A stretch of DNA of 36,856 nucleotides from Pseudomonadota bacterium (lineage in GTDB: Bacteria > Pseudomonadota > Alphaproteobacteria > Caulobacterales > Caulobacteraceae). The DNA is taken from NCBI GenBank assembly GCA_023434015.1, contig JAEYTM010000209.1, positions 1 through 36,856 on the forward strand, read 5' to 3'. A program made the translations under genes and the position numbers. Below, piece by piece: positions 24,175 to 33,714 of the stretch. Within the stretch, counting starts at the first letter, position 1; every line of letters starts with the position of its first letter. The notes under the pieces are model-generated. The model saw only the letters and a list, made by a program, of their open reading frames with translations, had not been told where the DNA came from and searched no databases.

Positions 24175-25662
24175 ATGGATCTTTCCGCCCTCCAGCATCT
24201 CCTCGGCCAGGCCGGCGGCGGCCGGGTCGCCTGCGTCGGCGACCTCATGGTCGACCGCTTCGTCTATGGCGAGGTCAGCCGCGTCTCGCCCGAAGCGCCG
24301 ATCCCGGTGCTCGCCAGGACTCGCGAGCTGGTCATGCTGGGCGCGTCCGGCAATGTCGCGCGCAACGTCGCGGCCCTGGGCGGGGCGGTGTCGCTGGTCG
24401 GCCTGATCGGCGCCGACGCCGAGGGAGAGCAGGCCGCGCGCCTGGTCGGCGAGGCGGGCGGCGTCCAGGGGCATCTGGTCACCGACCCAGCGCGCCCGAC
24501 GACGCTGAAGACCCGGTTCGTGTCCGGCGGACAGCAGCTGTTGCGGGTCGACCTGGAGACCGGCCGCCCGGTGAACGGCGATGTCGAGGCCCGCCTGATC
24601 CAGGCGATCTTCGAGGCGGCGCGCGACGCTACGGTCATCCTGCTGTCGGACTATGGCAAGGGCGTAGTGACCGACGCGGTGATCGCCGCCTGCCGCGAGG
24701 CGGCCAGCCGCACGGGCGGCAAGGTGGTGGTCGATTCCAAAGCCCGGTCCTTCGCCCGCTACGGTGCGGTCGACCTGATTAAGCCGAACGCCGCGGAACT
24801 CGCCTACGCCACCGATCTTCCGACCACCACCGACGCCGAGGTCGAAACCGCCCTCCAGCGAGCGCTGGAGCTCTGCGACGCGCGCGCGGTGCTTGTCACA
24901 CGCGCCGCCAAGGGCATTTCCCTGGGGGTCCGCGGCGAGCCGGTGCGCCACTTCCCGGGCACGCCGCGCGAGGTGTTTGACGCCTCGGGGGCCGGCGACA
25001 CCACCTTGGCGGCCCTCGGACTGGCGCTGGCCGCCGGCGCGGCGGCTGAGGACGCCATCGCCTTCGCCCAGCTCGCCTCGGGCGTCGCCGTCGGCAAGGT
25101 CGGCACCGCCACCGTCAGTCCCGAGGAGCTGATCGAGGCGGCCATCTCAGCCCATCTGGCGCCCGCCGAAGCCAAGATCGCCACCGCCCAGCGGATGGCC
25201 GACGAGGTGGCCCGCTGGCGCGCCAAGGGCCTGCGCGTCGGCTTCACCAACGGCTGCTTCGACATCCTGCATCGCGGCCACGTCGCCTATCTCGCTCAGG
25301 CCCGGGCCTGGTGCGACCGGCTGGTCGTCGGGCTGAACTCCGATCAGTCGGTCCGGGCGCTGAAGGGCGACGGTCGGCCAGTCAACGATCTGGAATCCCG
25401 CGCCCTGGTGCTGGCCGGGCTCGGCAGCGTCGATCTGGTGGTGCCGTTCGAGGAGTCCACGCCGCTGAAGCTGATCGAGGCGGCGCGGCCCGATGTGCTG
25501 GTCAAGGGCGCGGATTACTCTGAAGCCCAGATGGTCGGCGCTGACCTGGTGAAATCCTGGGGCGGGGAGGTGAAACTCGCGGCCTTGGTGGACGGCTATT
25601 CCACCACCGCGGCCATCGCCCGCATGAACCGCCCGAAAAGCACCGACAGGGAACAGGCATGA
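24175..25662 (+). CDS. hldE: Bifunctional heptose-7-phosphate kinase / heptose-1-phosphate adenylyltransferase
   Basis: HldE phosphorylates D-glycero-D-manno-heptose-7-phosphate and later adenylates heptose-1-phosphate on the way to ADP-heptose for LPS core. The 495 residues carry both domains. The PfkB-type kinase (about 1-320) shows GDLMVDRFVYGEV, SPEAPIPVL and the ATP/anion-hole motif DASGAGDT (about 269-276). The nucleotidyltransferase (about 350-490) shows FTNGCFD (357-363), HRGH (about 366-369) and VGLNSDQSVR. Its stop overlaps the hldD start by four bases. Kinase and transferase are fused, as in many Gram-negatives. Confidence 0.96.
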   Translation: MDLSALQHLLGQAGGGRVACVGDLMVDRFVYGEVSRVSPEAPIPVLARTRELVMLGASGNVARNVAALGGAVSLVGLIGADAEGEQAARLVGEAGGVQGHLVTDPARPTTLKTRFVSGGQQLLRVDLETGRPVNGDVEARLIQAIFEAARDATVILLSDYGKGVVTDAVIAACREAASRTGGKVVVDSKARSFARYGAVDLIKPNAAELAYATDLPTTTDAEVETALQRALELCDARAVLVTRAAKGISLGVRGEPVRHFPGTPREVFDASGAGDTTLAALGLALAAGAAAEDAIAFAQLASGVAVGKVGTATVSPEELIEAAISAHLAPAEAKIATAQRMADEVARWRAKGLRVGFTNGCFDILHRGHVAYLAQARAWCDRLVVGLNSDQSVRALKGDGRPVNDLESRALVLAGLGSVDLVVPFEESTPLKLIEAARPDVLVKGADYSEAQMVGADLVKSWGGEVKLAALVDGYSTTAAIARMNRPKSTDREQA

Positions 25663-26660
25663 GCCGTCGTATCGCCTTCGTCACCGGCGGGGCCGGCTTT
25701 ATCGGCTCCAACATCGTCGCGAAGCTGGCGGAGGACCGCGATCTCGACGTGGTGGTGTGCGACCGCCTCCGTGAGGCCGAACTCGGCAAGTGGCGTAACA
25801 TCGCCAAACATCCCATTGGCGACTTCGTGGCGCCCGACGACATGTTCGACTGGCTGGAGAAGCGCTGGCGCGACATCGAGGTGGTGATCCACATGGCGGC
25901 GGTCTCGTCCACGACCGAGCCGGACGCCGACAAGATCGTCCATTCCAACTTCACGCTGAGCCGGGACCTGTTCCGATGGTGCGCCGACCGGCAGCGCCGC
26001 TTCATCTACGCCTCCTCGGCGGCGACCTACGGCGATGGCGACGACGGCTTCGAGGACGACAACGACTACGAGGCGCTCGCGGCCCTGCGTCCGCTGAACA
26101 CCTACGGCTGGTCGAAGGCGATGTTCGACCTGTTCGCAGTGCGCCAGGCGGCGCGCGACTATGCGCCGCCGCAGTGGGTGGGGCTCAAGTTCTTCAACGT
26201 CTACGGCCCGAACGAGGAGCATAAGCACTCGATGAAGTCGGTCGCCTCGCAGATCTGGCCAAAGGTGCGCGAGGGGCAGGCGGTGCAGCTGTTCAAGAGC
26301 TACCGGCCGGATGTCGCCGATGGCGGGCAGACGCGCGATTTCGTCTATGTGCGGGACGTGGCCGACGTGACCGCCTGGCTGGTGGAGAACCCGCAGGTCA
26401 GCGGGGTTTACAATCTTGGCTCCGGGACCGCCCGCACCTTCGCCGAGTTGGCGGTCGAGGTTTTCAAGGCCGCCGGCCGCGAACCGAACATCGAGTACAC
26501 GCCGATGCCGCCGGCGATCCGCGACAAGTACCAGTACTTCACCAAGGCCAGCATGGAGCGGCTGGCGGCTGCGGGGTATCCCAAGCCCATGACCTCGCTG
26601 GAGGACGGGATCGCCGATTATGTCGGGCGCTACCTGTCCCAGCCGGACCCCTACCGCTGA
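25659..26660 (+). CDS. hldD: ADP-L-glycero-D-manno-heptose 6-epimerase
   Basis: HldD converts ADP-D,D-heptose to the L,D form used in the LPS inner core. This extended-SDR protein of 333 residues has the NAD(P)-binding GGAGFIGSN (10-18), ASSAATYG (118-125), catalytic Tyr149 and Lys153 in YGWSK, and FFNVYGPNEEHK with Lys189 in the position of the second catalytic lysine of the family. The C-terminus carries DFVYVRDV and GVYNLGSGTARTF. The start overlaps hldE by four bases and the next gene follows after two bases. Confidence 0.95.
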   Translation: MSRRIAFVTGGAGFIGSNIVAKLAEDRDLDVVVCDRLREAELGKWRNIAKHPIGDFVAPDDMFDWLEKRWRDIEVVIHMAAVSSTTEPDADKIVHSNFTLSRDLFRWCADRQRRFIYASSAATYGDGDDGFEDDNDYEALAALRPLNTYGWSKAMFDLFAVRQAARDYAPPQWVGLKFFNVYGPNEEHKHSMKSVASQIWPKVREGQAVQLFKSYRPDVADGGQTRDFVYVRDVADVTAWLVENPQVSGVYNLGSGTARTFAELAVEVFKAAGREPNIEYTPMPPAIRDKYQYFTKASMERLAAAGYPKPMTSLEDGIADYVGRYLSQPDPYR

Positions 26661-26662
26661 CC

Positions 26663-27775
26663 ATGGCGGAGCGCGCCGCCCGACGGACCCGTTGGCTGGT
26701 GATCGCCCTCGCGGGCGCGGCCCTGGTGCTCGGCGCGGCGGCAGCGGTGTTCTGGGGCGACCTGCAAAGCACCGCCCTGGACCCAAAGGTGCCGTTCCAG
26801 ACCTATGAACCGCCCGCGGCCCCGGACTATGCGAGCAAGGCGGCGTGGGCGCTGATGCCGACCGATCCGGGCGCGGTCGGGGCCGACCAGCCGGCGGCGG
26901 ACGTCTTCTTCGTCGGGCCGACGACCTACGACGGCGGTAAGCACTGGAATGCGCCGATCGACGAGCCGCGCTCCGATCGTCTGTTCCGCGAGACGATGGC
27001 CCCGAATTACGCCGGCCCGTTCGTGCGCGTCGGGCGGATCTTCGCCCCGCGATACCGTCAGGCCAGCCTCTATACCCAACTGACCCTGCGCGAGGACGCC
27101 CGCGACGCCCGACGGTTCGCCTATGGAGACGTGGCGGCGGCGTTTCAAGCCTATGTGACGCGCTACAACGGCGGCCGGCCGTTCGTCATCGTGGGCGTGG
27201 AGCAGGGCGGGGCGCTCGCGGCCCGGATTATCGCGGAGGACATCGCTCGCGACCCGCCACTGCGCAGCCGGCTGGTGGCGGCCTATCTGATCGAGACCGT
27301 GACCCCGGCGACTGACCCGCCGATCGAGCCCTGCGTGCGCAAGGGACAGGCCGGCTGCCTAGCGGCCTGGACCAGCGTGCTGGGCGAGGAGTTCGACCAG
27401 GCGCGGGTGCTGCTGGACCGCGCGCTGGTCTGGGGACCCCGCGGCGAACTGGTGAACCTCGGCGGCCGGCCGGCGCTCTGCTTCAATCCGATCCTGGGGG
27501 CGGTGACGGACGATCCCGCACCGGCCCGGCTGCACCTGGGCGCGGCCAACGCCACCGGGCTGGAGTGGGGCGCGAGGCCGGCATTCATGGCGCGGCAGGT
27601 CTCGGCGCGGTGCGAGGGCGGCGTCCTGCGTGTCACCCATCCGAGGTCGACCCTGCTGAAGCCCACGGGAAGCTGGGCCGATCGTCGCAAGGCGCCAGGA
27701 TACAACCTGTTCTATGCTGACCTGGAGGCGGACGCGAAGGCCCGGCTGGCCGCCTTCCAGGCCCCGGGGGCTTAG
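26663..27775 (+). CDS. DUF3089 alpha/beta-hydrolase-like protein with altered nucleophile elbow
   Basis: The 370-residue protein has an N-terminal membrane segment (about 11-30, LVIALAGAALVLGAAAAVFW) and a DUF3089-like region: AWALMPTDP, ADVFFVGPTTYDGGKHWNAP, PNYAGPF, APRYRQASLYTQL, FAYGDVAAAFQAYVTRYNGGRPFVIVG. At the nucleophile elbow, where such proteins have G-H-S-Q-G, this copy reads GVEQGG (178-183), so the serine is replaced by Glu180. It is probably inner-membrane anchored with a periplasmic domain. It ends the kdsA-hldE-hldD run, two bases after hldD. Function is unknown. It may be non-hydrolytic, or this may be a subfamily with another nucleophile. The stop overlaps that of convergent recG. 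Confidence 0.77.
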   Translation: MAERAARRTRWLVIALAGAALVLGAAAAVFWGDLQSTALDPKVPFQTYEPPAAPDYASKAAWALMPTDPGAVGADQPAADVFFVGPTTYDGGKHWNAPIDEPRSDRLFRETMAPNYAGPFVRVGRIFAPRYRQASLYTQLTLREDARDARRFAYGDVAAAFQAYVTRYNGGRPFVIVGVEQGGALAARIIAEDIARDPPLRSRLVAAYLIETVTPATDPPIEPCVRKGQAGCLAAWTSVLGEEFDQARVLLDRALVWGPRGELVNLGGRPALCFNPILGAVTDDPAPARLHLGAANATGLEWGARPAFMARQVSARCEGGVLRVTHPRSTLLKPTGSWADRRKAPGYNLFYADLEADAKARLAAFQAPGA

Positions 27776-29847
27776 CCGGCGTCCTTCAGAGCGGCCCCGG
27801 CGCGCCAGTCGAACAGTTCCTGCAGGACGCGCAACGCCTTGCCCCGCGCTCCGGCCAGTTCGGAGTCGCGATCGACGATCATTCGGGCGTCGTCGCCGGC
27901 CGCGGCGATCAGGTCGCGGTGGACGAAGGGGTCGGCGAACACATAGTCCGGGAAGCCGGACTGGCGCAGCCCCAGGGCGTCGCCGCCGCCGCGCAGCTCC
28001 AGATCCGTCTCCGCTATCAGGAAGCCGTCGTCGGTGCGGCGCAGGATATCGAGCCGTTTCTGGGCGATCTGCGAAAGGGGCGGGTCGTAGAGCAGCACGC
28101 AGGCGCTCTCCTGACGCCCCCGTCCGACCCGGCCGCGCAACTGGTGAAGCTGGGCGAGTCCGAATCGCTCCGCCTGTTCGATGACCATGATGGTCGCGTT
28201 GGGCACGTTCACCCCGACCTCGACGACCGTGGTGGCGACCAGGACCGACAGGCGGCCGTCCGCGAACTCGGCCATCACCGCGTCCTTGGCCGCCGGGGCC
28301 AGCTTGCCGTGGACCAGGCCGACGCTCGGCCCGATGCGTTCGCGCAGCTCGGCGGCCCGCTTCTCGGCGGCGGCGAGGTCGCTTAGCTCGGATTCCGACA
28401 CCAGCGGGCAGATCCAGAAGGCCTGGGCCCCGCCGGCCACCGCCTCGCGCAGCCGCGCCTCCACCTCGCCAATCCGGCTCATCGGCGCGGCGCGGGTGGC
28501 GACTGGCGTGCGGCCCGGCGGTTTCTCGTCGATCCGTGAGACGTCGAGATCGCCGTAGACGGTCAGTTCCAGCGTCCGCGGGATCGGCGTCGCGGACATG
28601 GCCAGAAAGTGGACCGACGTCCCCTTGGCCTGCAGCCTCTGGCGCTCGGCGACGCCGAAGCGGTGCTGCTCGTCGACCACCGCCAGCGCCAGCCTGTGGA
28701 AGGCGACGTCGTCCTGGAACAAAGCATGGGTGCCGACGGCGACCTGGACCGCCCCGGAGGCTAGGCCCCGCAGCTTTTCCGCCCGGGCCGCGCCCTTGTC
28801 GCGCCCGGTCAGCAGGATCGCGCTGACCCCATGGGCGCTGAGCGGGCCGGAGAGGGTGTCGAAGTGCTGGCGCGCGAGGATCTCGGTCGGCGCCATCAGG
28901 GCGCTCTGGCCACCGGATTCGGCCACATCGGCCATGGCGCACATGGCCACCACGGTCTTGCCGGAGCCGACGTCGCCCTGCAGCAGCCGGCTCATCCGCT
29001 CACCGGCGGCGAAGTCGCGGCGGATGTCTTCAAGGGCGCGCGTCTGGGCGCCGGTGAAGGCGAACGGCAGGTCGGCGCACAGTTTGTTGGCGGTCTGGCT
29101 GGCGGCGATGGACGGCGCAGGCTCCCGCCGGCGCTCTGCCTTGCGCTGGGCCATGGCCAACTGGTGGGCCAGGAGTTCGTCATAGGCAAGGCGTCGCCAG
29201 GCGGGCGACAGCGGCGAGATATCGGCCTCGGTCTGCGGCGCGTGCAGTCCCGCCAGCGCCTCGCGCCAGGCGGGCAGCCGTTCGCGCGCGAGCCAGGCGG
29301 GCTCCTGCCACTCGGGCAGGTCGGGAGCGCGCTCCAGGGCTTCCTGGGCGAACTTCCGGACGGTGCGGGCAGGCAGGCCGGCGGTCGCCGGATAGACCGG
29401 CTCCAGGTCCGGGACTTCGCCGGCCTTGTCAGGCGCCAGCATGTAGTCCGGATGAACCATCTGCCACTCGCCGTTGAACTGCTCGACCTTGCCCGAGACA
29501 ATCCGCCGGGCGTCGACCGGATGGCGCTGTTCGAGGCTCGAACCGAAGCCGCCGAAAAACACCAGCGTGATGAAGCCGGTGTGGTCGAAGGCGCGCACCC
29601 GCCAGGGCTGGGAGGGCCCACGCGGGCGCTGGTAGCTTTCGATGACCACCTCGAAGGTCATCACCTCTCCGTCGATGGCGGTCGAAACGGTGGCCGGCGT
29701 TCGCCGGATCAGGGAATGCGGCTTGAGGAACAGCACGTCGCGCACGATCGGCCCGGCGAGCTTCTCCAGCAGCGGCGCCACGCGCGGCCCAACCCCCTTC
29801 AGGGAGCTGACGGGCGCAAACAGGGGGAACAGAATCTCCGGCCGCAT
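27772..29847 (-). CDS. recG: ATP-dependent DNA helicase RecG
   Basis: RecG remodels stalled forks and branched DNA. The 691-residue protein has the N-terminal wedge/OB part (LKGVGPRVAPLLEKL, then EVVIESYQRP and VRAFDHTGFITLVFFGG), Walker A GDVGSGKT near residue 290, DEQHRFGV near 387, TATPIPRTLELTVYGDLDVS, and QLRGRVGRG with the TRG-like tail GGGDALGLRQSGFPDY. ATG 29847 (MRPEILFPL) is the conserved start. A longer frame exists but would take over the divergent sdhE promoter. It is divergent from sdhE-mfd, an order I recall as common in alphaproteobacteria. Confidence 0.95.
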   Translation of the reverse strand: MRPEILFPLFAPVSSLKGVGPRVAPLLEKLAGPIVRDVLFLKPHSLIRRTPATVSTAIDGEVMTFEVVIESYQRPRGPSQPWRVRAFDHTGFITLVFFGGFGSSLEQRHPVDARRIVSGKVEQFNGEWQMVHPDYMLAPDKAGEVPDLEPVYPATAGLPARTVRKFAQEALERAPDLPEWQEPAWLARERLPAWREALAGLHAPQTEADISPLSPAWRRLAYDELLAHQLAMAQRKAERRREPAPSIAASQTANKLCADLPFAFTGAQTRALEDIRRDFAAGERMSRLLQGDVGSGKTVVAMCAMADVAESGGQSALMAPTEILARQHFDTLSGPLSAHGVSAILLTGRDKGAARAEKLRGLASGAVQVAVGTHALFQDDVAFHRLALAVVDEQHRFGVAERQRLQAKGTSVHFLAMSATPIPRTLELTVYGDLDVSRIDEKPPGRTPVATRAAPMSRIGEVEARLREAVAGGAQAFWICPLVSESELSDLAAAEKRAAELRERIGPSVGLVHGKLAPAAKDAVMAEFADGRLSVLVATTVVEVGVNVPNATIMVIEQAERFGLAQLHQLRGRVGRGRQESACVLLYDPPLSQIAQKRLDILRRTDDGFLIAETDLELRGGGDALGLRQSGFPDYVFADPFVHRDLIAAAGDDARMIVDRDSELAGARGKALRVLQELFDWRAGAALKDAG

Positions 29848-29888
29848 GATTGGAGCATACCTGACTGGCGCCCAGGATAAGGGCGCTC

Positions 29889-29894
29889 TATATC
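29889..29894 (+). promoter_or_regulatory. Possible -10 element of sdhE
   Basis: TATATC at 29889-29894 sits 12 bases before ATG 29907 and closely resembles the -10 proposed for tRNA-Pro. If used, transcription would begin only about six bases before the start codon. No Shine-Dalgarno sequence is visible, so leaderless or near-leaderless translation is plausible. Confidence 0.3.
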
Positions 29895-29906
29895 GGCGAC
29901 CTCCTG

Positions 29907-30200
29907 ATGACTGATACAAGCGATGCCCGGCTGAAGAAGCTGAAGTTCCGCGCCTGGCGCCGGGGCTTCCGGGAAGCGGACCTGATCCTGGGCCCGTTCG
30001 CGGACCTCCATGTCGCGGATTTCTCCCCGGCCGAACTCGACGCCTTCGAGCGCCTGCTCGAGGTGCCCGACCAGGACCTATACGCCTGGATCGTCGGGCG
30101 TGAGCCGACGCCGTCGGAGTTCGATGGCGATATCATGAACCGTATCAAGCAATTCCGGTTCGAAGTTCACCAAGTGCGTGGGGACGATCTTGGCAGCTGA
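29907..30200 (+). CDS. sdhE: Succinate dehydrogenase FAD-assembly factor SdhE
   Basis: SdhE (DUF339) helps attach FAD covalently to the flavoprotein subunit of succinate dehydrogenase. The 97-residue protein has the RGxxE motif (Arg19-Gly20-Phe-Arg-Glu23, in WRRGFREADL), followed by the family block FSPAELDAFERLLEVPDQDLYAWIVG. The length is typical. There is no clear ribosome-binding site before ATG 29907. Its end overlaps the predicted mfd start by 23 bases. Confidence 0.92.
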   Translation: MTDTSDARLKKLKFRAWRRGFREADLILGPFADLHVADFSPAELDAFERLLEVPDQDLYAWIVGREPTPSEFDGDIMNRIKQFRFEVHQVRGDDLGS

Positions 30201-33200
30201 CGGTTCGCGGCCGATCACGGCGGCGCAGGTGCGGCGGGTCGCCGAGGACCCGGGCCGCCTGGACCTGATCGGCGCGCCGGAGGGTTTCGACGCCCTGGTG
30301 ATGGCGGATGTGGTCAAGGCCCGCAAAGGCCTGTCGGTGTTCGTCGCCCGTGACGGGGCGCGGCTGTCCGCCTTCGCCGATGCGTTCCGCTTCTTCGCCC
30401 AGAACGTCGAGGTCCTGACCTTCCCGTCGTGGGACTGCCTGCCATACGACCGGATCGGGCCTTCCGCCGGAGTCGCGGCCCAGCGGATGACCGCCCTGTC
30501 GCGCCTGGCAGGCGGGCTGGACGAGAAGAAGCCGGCGCTGCTCGTCACCTCGGTCCCGGCGCTGATCCAGCGCGTGCCGCCGATCAAGGCCGTCCAGCGC
30601 GCCAGCTATTCGGCGCGGGCCGGCAACAGCGTCGAGATCGCCGACCTGGAGACCTATTTCGCGATCAACGGCTACCAGCGCGCCTCGACGGTGTCGGAGC
30701 AGGGCGAGTTCGCCATCCGCGGGGGCGTCATCGACGTCTACCCGCCCGGCGCCGAGGAACCGGTCCGCCTGGACCTGTTCGGCGACACCCTGGAATCCAT
30801 CCGCGCCTTCGACCCTGAAAGCCAGCGCTCGACCAAGCAGCTCAAGGAGATCAGCCTCCTGCCGGTCAGCGAGGCGCTGCTGGACACGGATGCGATCAGC
30901 CGCTTCCGCACCGGCTATCTGGAGGCCTTCGGCGCGCCGGGGGACGATCCGCTCTACGCGACCGTCTCCGAGGGCGGGCGCCGCGCCGGCATGGAACATT
31001 GGCTGCCGCTGTTCTATCCGCAGATGGCCACCCTGTTCGACTACCTGCCGAAGACCACGGTGATCGCGCTCGATCACCTGAGCCGCGAGGCGCGGGACGA
31101 GCGAATGTCCCTGGTGCAGGACGCCTACGAGAGCCGCGCCCAGACCGAACGAAAGGTGCATTACCACCCGCTGGAGCCGGACCGGCTCTATCTGACGATC
31201 GACGAGTGGAACGACCATCTGGCTGGCCGGCCGACCCGTCGGTTCTCCTCGTTCCAGGAGGCCGAGGGCGAGGCGGTGATCGACATGGGCGCGCGCCAGG
31301 GGCGCAGCTTCGCCCCCGAGCGCCAGCGGGACAGCGTCAACCTGTTCGAAGCCACCGCCGACCACGCCCGCAAGCTGGCGGGGGACGGCAAGCGCGTGCT
31401 GTTCGCGTCGTGGTCCGACGGCTCGTCCGACCGGCTGGGCTCGATGCTGGCCGACCACGGGCTGAAGCACGTCCCGCTCGCGCCCTACTGGGACGCGGCG
31501 AAGGCCGCCGACCCGAAGACGCCGCAACGCGTCGTCCTGCCGCTGGAGGCCGGGTTCGAGACCGATTCCCTGGCGGTGATCTCGGAAACCGACATTCTCG
31601 GCGACCGCCTGTCGCGACCGCGCCGCCGGCGGCGGGCGTCGAACTTCCTGGCTGAAGCCTCCGCCCTGACGCCCGGGGACCTGGTGGTCCATATCGATCA
31701 CGGGATCGGCCGCTACGAGGGCCTGAAGACCCTCGACGTGCAGGGCGCGCCGCACGACACCCTCGAGTTGCAGTACGGCGGCGAGGCCAAGCTCTACCTG
31801 CCCGTCGAGAACATCGACCTGCTCACCCGCTACGGCGCGGATTCCGAGGGCGTGCAGCTCGACCGGCTCGGCGGCGCCGCCTGGCAGGCCCGAAAGGCCC
31901 GCGCCAAGGACCGCCTGCGCGTCATGGCCGAGGGCCTGATCCGCATCGCCGCGGAACGTGCGCTGAAGGCGACTGATGCTGTCACCCCGCCGCACGGGGT
32001 GTTCGACGAGTTCTGCGCCCGCTTCCCCTACGAGGAGACCGACGACCAGTTGGCCGCCATCGGCGACGTGCTGGAGGATCTCGGGGCCGGCAAGCCGATG
32101 GACCGCCTGATCTGCGGCGACGTCGGCTTCGGCAAGACCGAGGTGGCGCTGCGCGCCGCCTTTGTCGTGGCCATGACGGGCCAGCAGGTCGCGGTCGTGG
32201 CGCCAACGACCCTGCTGGCGCGTCAGCACTACAAGACCTTCACCGAGCGGTTCGAGGGCTGGCCGGTGAAGGTGCGACGCCTGTCGCGCCTGGTCTCGGC
32301 CAAGGAAGCCGCGGAAACCCGCGAGGGCCTGAAGAACGGCGAGATCGAGATCGTCGTCGGCACCCATGCGGTGCTGTCCAAGCAGGTCGGTTTCCGCGAT
32401 CTCGGCCTGGTGATCGTCGATGAGGAGCAGCACTTCGGGGTGAAGCACAAGGAGAAGCTCAAGGAGCTTCGCGCCGACGTGCACATGCTCACCCTGACCG
32501 CCACGCCGATCCCGCGGACGCTGCAGATGTCGCTCAGCGGCATCCGGGAGATGTCGATCATCGCCACCCCGCCGGTCGACCGGCTGGCGGTGCGGACCTA
32601 CATCACGCCCTGGGATCCGGTCGTCATCCGCGAGGCGTTGCTGCGCGAGAAGTATCGCGGCGGTCAGGCCTACTACGTCGCGCCGCGGGTCAACGATCTG
32701 CCGCAACTGGAACGCTACCTGCGCGAGCAGGTGCCGGAGGTCCGCTTCGTCGTCGGCCACGGGCAGATGTCGCCGACGCAGCTCGAGGAGGTGATGAGCG
32801 CCTTCTACGACGGGCAGTACGACGTGCTGCTGTCGACTACCATCGTCGAGAGCGGTCTCGATATTCCGACCGCGAACACCCTGATCATCCACCGCGCCGA
32901 CATGTTCGGCCTGGCCCAGCTCTACCAGCTCCGCGGTCGTGTCGGCCGCTCCAAGAGCCGCGCCTACGCCTACATGACCACCCCGGCCGAGAAACAGATC
33001 ACCCTGTCGGCCGAGAAGCGGCTCAAGGTGCTGCAGTCGCTGGACAGCCTGGGGGCCGGCTTCCAGCTCGCCAGCCACGATCTGGACATCCGCGGCGGCG
33101 GCAACCTGCTCGGCGACGAGCAGTCAGGCCACATCCGCGAGATCGGCGTCGAACTCTATCAGCAGATGCTCGAGGACATGGTCAACGAGCTGAAGACCCG

Positions 33201-33681
33201 CGCAGGCGCCGAGGGGGCGGAGAACGACCGGGGCTGGTCGCCGCAGATCAACACCGGCGCGGCGGTGCTGCTGCCCGAGGACTATGTTCCCGACCTCAAC
33301 GTCAGGCTTTCGCTGTACAGGCGCCTGTCCGACGCCGAGAAGGCGGACGACCGTGAAGCGCTGGCGGCCGAACTCATCGATCGCTTCGGCCCGCTACCGC
33401 CGGAGGCCGGTCAACTGCTCAAGGTGGTCGCCATCAAGGGCCTCTGCCGCCAGGCGAATGTCGCCAAGATCGATGTCGGGCCGAAGGGCGCCGTGGTCAG
33501 CTTCCGCGACGACCAGGTCAGAAATCCTGCCGCCCTGATCGACTTCGTGGCCCGCAACCAGGTCGCCTGGCGGCTGCGGCCGGACCACAAGGTGGTGGTG
33601 AAGGGCGAATGGGAGACGCCGGAGCAGCGGCTCAACGCCGCCGAGAAGGTGCTCTCCGAACTGGCGAAGCTGGCCGGCTGA
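30178..33681 (+). CDS. mfd: Transcription-repair coupling factor Mfd
   Basis: Mfd removes RNA polymerase stalled at lesions and recruits the UvrABC system. The 1167-residue protein (E. coli 1148) shows a UvrB-like N-terminal module (FPSWDCLPYDRIGPS, then GEFAIRGGVIDVYPPG near 182-197), the RNA-polymerase-interacting domain (GDLVVHIDHGIGRYEGL near 501) and Walker A GDVGFGKTE near 647. DEEQHFGV lies near 748, TATPIPRTLQMSL follows, RGRVGRS is near 919, and a C-terminal TRCF domain ends the protein. I used GTG 30178, which overlaps sdhE. A TTG at 30190 is an alternative. The long opposite-strand frame over most of this gene is a composition artefact. Confidence 0.96.
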   Translation: MGTILAADGSRPITAAQVRRVAEDPGRLDLIGAPEGFDALVMADVVKARKGLSVFVARDGARLSAFADAFRFFAQNVEVLTFPSWDCLPYDRIGPSAGVAAQRMTALSRLAGGLDEKKPALLVTSVPALIQRVPPIKAVQRASYSARAGNSVEIADLETYFAINGYQRASTVSEQGEFAIRGGVIDVYPPGAEEPVRLDLFGDTLESIRAFDPESQRSTKQLKEISLLPVSEALLDTDAISRFRTGYLEAFGAPGDDPLYATVSEGGRRAGMEHWLPLFYPQMATLFDYLPKTTVIALDHLSREARDERMSLVQDAYESRAQTERKVHYHPLEPDRLYLTIDEWNDHLAGRPTRRFSSFQEAEGEAVIDMGARQGRSFAPERQRDSVNLFEATADHARKLAGDGKRVLFASWSDGSSDRLGSMLADHGLKHVPLAPYWDAAKAADPKTPQRVVLPLEAGFETDSLAVISETDILGDRLSRPRRRRRASNFLAEASALTPGDLVVHIDHGIGRYEGLKTLDVQGAPHDTLELQYGGEAKLYLPVENIDLLTRYGADSEGVQLDRLGGAAWQARKARAKDRLRVMAEGLIRIAAERALKATDAVTPPHGVFDEFCARFPYEETDDQLAAIGDVLEDLGAGKPMDRLICGDVGFGKTEVALRAAFVVAMTGQQVAVVAPTTLLARQHYKTFTERFEGWPVKVRRLSRLVSAKEAAETREGLKNGEIEIVVGTHAVLSKQVGFRDLGLVIVDEEQHFGVKHKEKLKELRADVHMLTLTATPIPRTLQMSLSGIREMSIIATPPVDRLAVRTYITPWDPVVIREALLREKYRGGQAYYVAPRVNDLPQLERYLREQVPEVRFVVGHGQMSPTQLEEVMSAFYDGQYDVLLSTTIVESGLDIPTANTLIIHRADMFGLAQLYQLRGRVGRSKSRAYAYMTTPAEKQITLSAEKRLKVLQSLDSLGAGFQLASHDLDIRGGGNLLGDEQSGHIREIGVELYQQMLEDMVNELKTRAGAEGAENDRGWSPQINTGAAVLLPEDYVPDLNVRLSLYRRLSDAEKADDREALAAELIDRFGPLPPEAGQLLKVVAIKGLCRQANVAKIDVGPKGAVVSFRDDQVRNPAALIDFVARNQVAWRLRPDHKVVVKGEWETPEQRLNAAEKVLSELAKLAG

Positions 33682-33714
33682 AGCTAGCGTCTCCCTTCAG
33701 TGGGGGATTCACCT

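Noticed and set aside
30145..33078. 977-codon open frame on the minus strand opposite mfd
   Set aside because: It mirrors the mfd codons, has the low-complexity Arg/Gly/Asp/His composition of high-GC shadow frames and no recognisable domain. mfd on the plus strand has complete family motifs.
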